Source: Chromatiaceae bacterium (GTDB taxonomy: Bacteria > Pseudomonadota > Gammaproteobacteria > Chromatiales > Chromatiaceae). From it: DNA of 64,000 nucleotides. This document shows positions 59,119 through 64,000 of this stretch, piece after piece. Numbering within the stretch: the stretch's first letter is position 1; each line of letters opens with the position of its first letter. The notes under the pieces were generated by a model, which saw only the letters and a program-made list of their open reading frames with translations, made no database searches and was not told the origin of the DNA. The translations under genes were made by a program, and so were the position numbers. Location of the stretch: NCBI GenBank assembly GCA_024235315.1, contig JACKMP010000001.1:372001-436000 (forward strand), given 5' to 3'.

Positions 59119-59589
59119 CTACGCGTCTCTCGGGCGCAGCTGGTCGTCGCGCAGCTTGGGCGTGAAATAAGCATCCGCGTCATCGAGATCGACCGCGGCA
59201 CCCGCGTGATCCACCAATGGCTGCTCGTAGTCCTTCCACCCACGCAACCCGGTCTTCAACGATGCGACATCCCTGTAACCGAGCAGCAGCATCGAGTTGG
59301 CGGCCAACACGCTGCGGTAGCCGGAACGGCAGACCACGATCACTTCCCGGTCACGCGCCCGCACCAGTTCGGGCTCGGTCTCCTCGTAGTCCCACTCACA
59401 GGCCGATTCGAGGATGCCGCGCGGCACGTTCATCGACCCTGCAATATGCATGGCATCGAACTCATAGGGCTCACGAACGTCGACAAGCAGAAGATCCGGG
59501 TTCTGCTGCAGGCGCTCTTCCAGGTCCCAGGGCATCAGCTCCCTGACGTCCTTCAGGCAGTCACTGACCAATTGCAAAAATTTCTTCAT
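59119..59589 (-). CDS. Rhodanese-like domain protein
   Basis: A 156-residue cytoplasmic rhodanese with an N-terminal helical extension (KKFLQLVSDCLKDVRELMPW). LLLVDVREPYEFDAMHIAGS and active-site cysteine in VIVVCRSGYRSVLAANSML define the family. An insert of acidic and Trp/Tyr residues (CEWDYEETEPELVRARD) and a C-terminal tail of 30 residues (AVDLDDADAYFTPKLRDD) are unlike the small rhodanese upstream of tusA. It is the last gene of cca-kinase-regulator-rhodanese, 18 bases after the NarL-type stop. ATG 59589 is used; a TTG six codons upstream lies at the edge of that gene. It is convergent with cysG, 11 bases apart. Confidence 0.9.
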   Translation of the reverse strand: MKKFLQLVSDCLKDVRELMPWDLEERLQQNPDLLLVDVREPYEFDAMHIAGSMNVPRGILESACEWDYEETEPELVRARDREVIVVCRSGYRSVLAANSMLLLGYRDVASLKTGLRGWKDYEQPLVDHAGAAVDLDDADAYFTPKLRDDQLRPRDA

Positions 59590-59607
59590 CTGTACATCTA
59601 CTGCCAA

Positions 59608-60285
59608 TCAGGCCCGAAAGTTTCCGTCGTAGTCATTGCCGCGACCGCACAGGTTCTGCTCCACCGCAATCACCGCGGCTTCGACGCGCGAATGCACATC
59701 GAGCTTGCGCAGGATGGCCTTGACGTGGAGTTTCACGGTCCCGTCAGAGATACCGAGATTGCGCGCGATCACCTTGTTGCTCTGGCCATCAGCCAGATGG
59801 CACAGGATCTCAAGTTCGCGAGGCGTTAGTTCCGCCAGTGCACGGTAAGTGGGTGTACTGGTGGCCATGTCACCCTGTACCGCCTTGGCCAAGACGATCG
59901 TCAGTTCCGGCGCGACCACGGTCTGGCCAGCGACGATGTCGTTGAGCGCCTTGATCAGGTCGTCGGGCTCCATGTCCTTGAGCAGGTACCCCCGGGCACC
60001 GTTCTGCAGCGCGTTCACGACATCGTTCTCATCGCGACTGGTGGTAAGCATGACCACAGGCATGCGCACCTCGCGTCGCCGCAGTTCCTGAAGAACCTCC
60101 AGGCCGTTCATCACCGGCATACGCATGTCCAGCAGGACCACGTCCGGCGACTGCTCGGTGGCCCAGTCGATGCCCTGCTGGCAGTCACCGACGGCGGCCA
60201 CGACCTCGATACCGCGACGCTCCAGCAGTTCGCTCAGCCCCATGCGGAACAGTGCATGGTCATCGATCATCAAGACACGCATCAA
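59608..60285 (-). CDS. NarL/FixJ family response regulator
   Basis: A 225-residue regulator. Receiver: RVLMIDDHALFRMGLSELLE, phospho-acceptor Asp in DVVLLDMRMPVMNGLEVLQE, VVMLTTSRDENDVVNALQNG and the K in GYLLKDMEPDDL. The C-terminal LuxR-type helix-turn-helix is LTPRELEILCHLADGQSNKV and IARNLGISDGTVKLHVKAIL. The start ATG overlaps the kinase stop by four bases. By position the cognate regulator of the NarX-like kinase. Targets are unknown; the rhodanese downstream and cysG are neighbours that could belong to the regulon. Confidence 0.94.
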   Translation of the reverse strand: MMRVLMIDDHALFRMGLSELLERRGIEVVAAVGDCQQGIDWATEQSPDVVLLDMRMPVMNGLEVLQELRRREVRMPVVMLTTSRDENDVVNALQNGARGYLLKDMEPDDLIKALNDIVAGQTVVAPELTIVLAKAVQGDMATSTPTYRALAELTPRELEILCHLADGQSNKVIARNLGISDGTVKLHVKAILRKLDVHSRVEAAVIAVEQNLCGRGNDYDGNFRA

Positions 60286-61889
60286 ATAATCCAGCGCCGG
60301 TCCGGCCTGCGGCCCGTCAGTTGCGGTTGATAGGTCAGTTCCACCCGGGTGCCCTCACCCACCTCGCTTTCGATTCGAAGATTACCACCCAGACGGCGCG
60401 CCCGCTCTTCCATGATCGACAGACCGATATGTTCGCCTGGCCTGCCACGCTTCGCTGAATCCTCGAAGCCGACACCGTCGTCCTCGATCAACAGGCAATA
60501 AGGACCGCTGCTTCGGCAACTCAGCAGCACACGCACCGTGTGCGCATGTGCATGCTTGCGGATATTCGCCAGGCACTCCTGGGCCACCCGCAACATCTGC
60601 ATCTCCTCCGCGGAGGACAGCTGGGGCTCGCGGCATTCGTTCTGAAAAAGCACATGGATGCCGGTCTCGCGCCCGAACCGCTCGACCAGTTTCTCCAGCG
60701 CCGATACCAGTCCGCGTTGATCGACTGGCGCACGAAAGCTGTTGAGCAGTTCACGCAGCTCTATATGCGCCTCATCGAGGCCGGCACGGATGCGCTGCGC
60801 ATCCTTGGTCACCGCGTCGCTGCCACCTTCCTGGGTCAGCAGATCCTCGAGCAGACGCACCTGGAACCGCAGACTGGCAAGTGTCTGCGCGAGTGAATCG
60901 TGCAACTCATGGGCCAACGACGTACGCTCTTCCATGATCGACAGTCGACGTGCCTCGAAATCGGAGCGTTGCTTGGCGACCGCCATCCCGAGGTGGCTGC
61001 CAATGGTCTGCAACAGCTCGAGGATGTCCTCACGGCCGGAGATTCCCGGCTTGCGCACCGCAATGTAATACATGCCCAGCAGCTCACCGTGGTAATCGAG
61101 TGGCACCGAGACCATCTCGATGTCGTCCTGTCCAAACATCACCCGCCGCAACTGCTTGACGCAATGTCTCGCCGGGTTGTCGCACAACACATCACCGGGC
61201 GACAGCGCCTTGCCGCACACACAGAGCGCCAGAGGCAGCATCTCGCGTTCGCGCAGTACTTCATTGCTGATCCCGATCGAGCCGACCACACGCATGGTGC
61301 CGTCCGGTTGTTCGAGTCGCACCGTGGCCGCCAGGCCGTTGACCATCTCCTTGAGTACGCGCAGGAACCGCAGCAACAGCTGTTCGAGATCCTGTGCCTG
61401 ATTCACGCTGGCGGCGACGTCGTACAGAATCTTCAGCGATGCGGTCTTCTGTGCCAGCCGCGTGGTGTGCCGCGACACCCGGCTGTCCATGTCTTCATAC
61501 AGATCGCTCAGTTCTTCGTTCAGGCTGTCGAGATCCAGAACCATCGCCCGCAACACTCCGGCATCGTTCAGTGACAGCGTCGCCCCCGGCTCCCCGGAAC
61601 ACACCTTGGATACCGAGTCCTCAAGGCGTGCCAGCGGTTCGATCAACTCACGACGCAGCCGGTAAAGCGCCAGGCCGAATGCCAGAAGCGAGCCGCACAG
61701 GGCCAGCACCATTACCCGCAGCAATGCCGCCGAATCCCAACCCCCGGTGATCAAAAGGACAGTGGCCCCGAACATCAACAGCAGACCCAGCCCCAGCGAC
61801 AGCAGCGGCACTGCGACATGGGTACCGGTCACGATACGCCTGACACGCAGGCTGACGGATTGCCCGGCCTCCTGCTCCGTATGTTGCAT
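60282..61889 (-). CDS. NarX-type sensor histidine kinase with four-cysteine GAF region
   Basis: A 535-residue kinase. ATG 61889 has AGGAG six bases upstream. Two membrane helices lie at about residues 25-45 and 53-75, with hardly any periplasmic loop, so it senses inside the cell or in the membrane. HAMP (about 75-128), coiled coil, then a GAF domain (about 150-300) with C223-V-C225, C236 and C243. HisKA_3 has the phospho-His H330 in LAHELHDSLAQTLASLRFQ. The ATPase has ECLANIRKHAHAHTVRVLLS, LLIEDDGVGFEDSAKRGRPG and EHIGLSIMEERARRLGG. NarX proper has a periplasmic nitrate domain, which is missing. The four cysteines could bind metal or report redox state. Confidence 0.92.
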   Translation of the reverse strand: MQHTEQEAGQSVSLRVRRIVTGTHVAVPLLSLGLGLLLMFGATVLLITGGWDSAALLRVMVLALCGSLLAFGLALYRLRRELIEPLARLEDSVSKVCSGEPGATLSLNDAGVLRAMVLDLDSLNEELSDLYEDMDSRVSRHTTRLAQKTASLKILYDVAASVNQAQDLEQLLLRFLRVLKEMVNGLAATVRLEQPDGTMRVVGSIGISNEVLREREMLPLALCVCGKALSPGDVLCDNPARHCVKQLRRVMFGQDDIEMVSVPLDYHGELLGMYYIAVRKPGISGREDILELLQTIGSHLGMAVAKQRSDFEARRLSIMEERTSLAHELHDSLAQTLASLRFQVRLLEDLLTQEGGSDAVTKDAQRIRAGLDEAHIELRELLNSFRAPVDQRGLVSALEKLVERFGRETGIHVLFQNECREPQLSSAEEMQMLRVAQECLANIRKHAHAHTVRVLLSCRSSGPYCLLIEDDGVGFEDSAKRGRPGEHIGLSIMEERARRLGGNLRIESEVGEGTRVELTYQPQLTGRRPDRRWII

Positions 61890-61918
61890 CTTGAACTCCT
61901 GACCCCGCGTCGCCACGC

Positions 61919-63067
61919 TCAAGTTACCAGACCGGCGGCGTGCAGCGCGCGTCGCATCGCGTCGCGCCGCTGCTGCGCAAGCTGCTCGCCCAGCTGAGGC
62001 CCGTTGACGCCGGATTCCTTCAGTGTTGCTGCCGAGATCGCGCGTGCAGCCGGAAGCGCCGTCGACAACACGCGGCCAAGGCGCGCATCGGCACGCTGGG
62101 CCTCGCAGACCCTGACCAGCGCACCAATATCCCGTCCGCTATCGAATGCACGCCACATCTGGGCGAGATCGAACAAGGCGTGGATGTCCATGTGCTCGAC
62201 GCGCTCACAAAGTGCCCGCGCCGCTGCCGCACGCCTGAGCAGCAGCGAGGTCACCCGGTCGGCGCGCAATCGTTCACCCAGCGCCTCGGCGGCCGCGGCC
62301 GTGTCGACGCAACTCAACAGGGTGGCGGCAAGACACTGGGCGGCGTCGGTCGTCTGCGCGGCGGCACGTTTGAGCGCGGCAATCGGCGCACTGTCGACGC
62401 CGGTGCCGTGCCCGCGAGACGGCCCCATCGCGTCGGCCAGCGGCTTGATCAGCTCCTGCAGCGCACCACAGGAATGCAGGACCTCGAAGAACCGCCATGG
62501 CCGCGCGGTCTGCATCGCCTTGTTCATTTCACGCCACAACCGTTCGCGTGTGAGGTGCGCCATGTCGCCGCGTTGTACCATCGCGCACAGCAGACGGTGT
62601 GTGGCGTGCGCGACATGGAAACCATGATCGCCCAACTTCGCGGCAAAACGGGCAATCCGCAACAGGCGCAGTGGATCTTCGACGAACGCCGGTGACACAT
62701 GACGCAACAGCCGGGCATCGAGATCCGCACGCCCACCGAACGGGTCGACAATATGGCCATCCTCGTCCTGCGCCATCGCGTTGATCGTCAGATCGCGCCG
62801 GCGCAGGTCCTCCTCCAGGGTGACGTCCGCCCCGGCGTCGATGCGAAACCCGCGGTACCCCTCGCCGCTCTTGCTCTCACGCCTGGCCAGCGCATACTCT
62901 TCGCCGGTTTTTGGGTGTCTGAATACCGGAAAATCCCGATCCACCGCATGGAATCCACGTTCCAGCATGGCAGCGGTATCGGCACCAACCACCACATAGT
63001 CGCGTTCGACCACCGGTATGCCAAGCAATCCATCGCGCACCGCGCCACCAACCAGGTAGGTCTTCAT
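61919..63067 (-). CDS. cca: CCA-adding tRNA nucleotidyltransferase
   Basis: A 382-residue class II nucleotidyltransferase that adds or repairs the 3' CCA of tRNAs. Motifs: MKTYLVGGAVRDGLLGIPVV (motif A), ERDYVVVGAD with the metal Asp pair, EEDLRRRDLTINAMAQDEDG, and EDPLRLLRIARFAAKLGDHG. The gammaproteobacterial multifunctional enzyme has an HD phosphohydrolase domain. Here ALKRAAAQTT is recognisable but the following HDLGK is replaced by LSCVD, so the HD metal site is lost. It is 29 bases upstream of the kinase gene and downstream of an ABC exporter gene. The encoded CCA in all three tRNAs here is consistent with a repair role. Confidence 0.92.
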   Translation of the reverse strand: MKTYLVGGAVRDGLLGIPVVERDYVVVGADTAAMLERGFHAVDRDFPVFRHPKTGEEYALARRESKSGEGYRGFRIDAGADVTLEEDLRRRDLTINAMAQDEDGHIVDPFGGRADLDARLLRHVSPAFVEDPLRLLRIARFAAKLGDHGFHVAHATHRLLCAMVQRGDMAHLTRERLWREMNKAMQTARPWRFFEVLHSCGALQELIKPLADAMGPSRGHGTGVDSAPIAALKRAAAQTTDAAQCLAATLLSCVDTAAAAEALGERLRADRVTSLLLRRAAAARALCERVEHMDIHALFDLAQMWRAFDSGRDIGALVRVCEAQRADARLGRVLSTALPAARAISAATLKESGVNGPQLGEQLAQQRRDAMRRALHAAGLVT

Positions 63068-63099
63068 CCGTCAGTCCACACTGCCTGCACGGCCCGCAT

Positions 63100-64000
63100 T
63101 CAGGCTAGCTGCGGCGCAGCGGGCGCCGTGTCCTGCTGCTCACGCTGCTTGCGCTGCAGCTCCCACATCTCACGATAGTTGCCCCCGGCTGCCAGCAATT
63201 GTGCATGGGTACCCTGCTCGACCACACGGCCGTCCGCCATCACCAGGATCTGATCCGCATCGACAACGGTGGACAGACGGTGCGCGATGACCAGCGTCGT
63301 ATGGCGTGCGGCGACCTCTGCCAACGTCTCCTGGATGGCCTGCTCGGTGCGGCTGTCCAGCGACGAGGTCGCTTCGTCGAAAATCAGGATCCGCGGCCCC
63401 TTGAGGATCGCCCGTGCGATGGCCACGCGCTGCTTCTCACCGCCCGACAGCTTCAGTCCGCGTTCGCCGACCACGGTGTCCCATGCATCCGGCAGGCCCT
63501 CGATAAAGTCGTGGATGTGGGCCATCGCGGCCGCGCGTTCGACTTCGGCATGCGTCGCATCGGGGCGGCCGTAGGCGATGTTGTAGTAGATGGACTGATT
63601 GAACAGCACGGTGTCCTGCGGGACTATCCCGATCGCCGCGCGCAGACTGTCCTGGCTGACCTCACGGATATCCTGCCCGTCAATCGAAATGACACCAGCA
63701 TCGACGTCGTAGAAACGGTAGATCAGGCGTGCCAGCGTCGACTTGCCGGCACCGCTGTGACCGACCACGGCAACCTTGTGGCCAGCCGGTACCTCGAGCT
63801 GCAGTTCGTGCAGAATGGTACGCTCAGGCTGGTAACCGAAGGTGACCGAATCGAAACGGATATACCCACCGGTCACCTGCAGTTCGGCAGCATCGGTGCT
63901 GTCCTCGATCTCGGGCTGACGCTCGAGCAACTTGAACACCAGGTCCATATCGGCCAACGAGTACTTGATCTGACGGTACACGATGCCGAGAAAGCCGAGG
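63100..64000 (-). CDS. ATM1/MsbA-type ABC exporter, C-terminal part
   Basis: The 3' part (about 300 residues) of an ABC transporter half-molecule; the 5' part lies beyond the right edge. The visible part begins in the last transmembrane helix (LGFLGIVYRQIKYSLADMDL) and continues to the nucleotide-binding domain: Walker A VGHSGAGKSTLARLIYRFY, Q-loop VPQDTVLFNQSIYYNIAYG, signature LSGGEKQRVAIARAIL, Walker B ILIFDEATSSLD and switch His in TLVIAHRLSTV. VYRQIKYSLADMDLVFKLL is like that of the Atm1/AtmA subgroup (glutathione or polysulfide-linked export), rather than MsbA. It ends Pro/Ala-rich. Likely upstream of cca in an operon, 32 bases apart. Confidence 0.9.
   Translation of the reverse strand, partial: LGFLGIVYRQIKYSLADMDLVFKLLERQPEIEDSTDAAELQVTGGYIRFDSVTFGYQPERTILHELQLEVPAGHKVAVVGHSGAGKSTLARLIYRFYDVDAGVISIDGQDIREVSQDSLRAAIGIVPQDTVLFNQSIYYNIAYGRPDATHAEVERAAAMAHIHDFIEGLPDAWDTVVGERGLKLSGGEKQRVAIARAILKGPRILIFDEATSSLDSRTEQAIQETLAEVAARHTTLVIAHRLSTVVDADQILVMADGRVVEQGTHAQLLAAGGNYREMWELQRKQREQQDTAPAAPQLA

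Overview
The window is about 60% GC, densely coded and has the gene order of a free-living or symbiotic gammaproteobacterium. The nrdR-ribD-ribE-ribB-ribH-nusB-thiL-pgpA block, the dapA-bamC / gcvR-bcp neighbourhood, bamC, slyX, ettA, msrPQ and cca all point that way. A rhd-tusA-dsrE2 sulfur-relay operon, a Gly/Tyr-rich secreted protein like the sulfur-globule envelope proteins, siroheme synthase next to rhodaneses, and multiheme or DUF302 cytochrome genes suggest a sulfur-oxidising lineage (Chromatiales-like). The taxon is inference; no rRNA or marker search was possible. There is no CRISPR array, insertion sequence, phage or plasmid gene, and no gene-free stretch longer than 300 bases.

Layout. 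1-2.0 kb: edge of a PstS-like periplasmic protein, then a DUF302 protein translationally coupled to a dihaem cytochrome c-DUF302 fusion. 2.1-5.9 kb: parE and a CNP1-family protein, divergent from xseB-ispA. 6.0-6.9 kb: folE2. 6.9-18.6 kb: a retropepsin-like protease and the riboflavin/thiamine block on the minus strand, broken by two plus-strand insertions (class II aldolase plus patatin; a chemoreceptor), ending with nrdR and glyA. 18.8-21.2 kb: a periplasmic-sensor diguanylate cyclase overlapping a haem-binding membrane sensor. 21.2-21.6 kb: a Pro-Arg-His tRNA operon with promoter and terminator. 21.7-26.6 kb: folD, a degenerate GGDEF protein, ettA and a secreted protein made of five about 88-residue repeats. 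26.7-30.5 kb: a large chemoreceptor and the sulfur-globule-like protein. 30.7-35.2 kb: DUF815 ATPase, GNAT, msrPQ, a small membrane protein and a metallo-beta-lactamase-fold protein with an altered metal site. 35.2-46.1 kb: slyX-purL, MBL hydrolase, bamC-dapA, then galT-family gene, gcvR, bcp and a PIN-PhoH ATPase. 46.1-52.4 kb: BarA-like hybrid kinase divergent from a receiver-degenerate GGDEF-degenerate EAL protein, then a Crp/Fnr regulator with DUF2892. 52.5-57.6 kb: perM-type exporter, LysR regulator, FadL-type porin, dsrE2-tusA-rhd. 57.7-64 kb: cysG, then rhodanese, NarL/NarX-like two-component system, cca and the C-terminal part of an Atm1/MsbA-type ABC exporter.

How the genes work together. 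Housekeeping cofactor synthesis (riboflavin, thiamine, folate, siroheme, isoprenoid) dominates. Around it sits an unusually dense sensory layer: two chemoreceptors, each preceded by a good FliA-type promoter match, three c-di-GMP-related proteins of which two have degenerate active sites, a BarA-like kinase and a NarX/NarL-like pair. Sulfur handling (rhodanese, TusA, DsrE2, siroheme, globule protein) is the clearest metabolic theme. Start codons were chosen by in-frame Shine-Dalgarno sequences and family length, and many differ from the longest possible frame. Function calls are from recognised family motifs, without database search.
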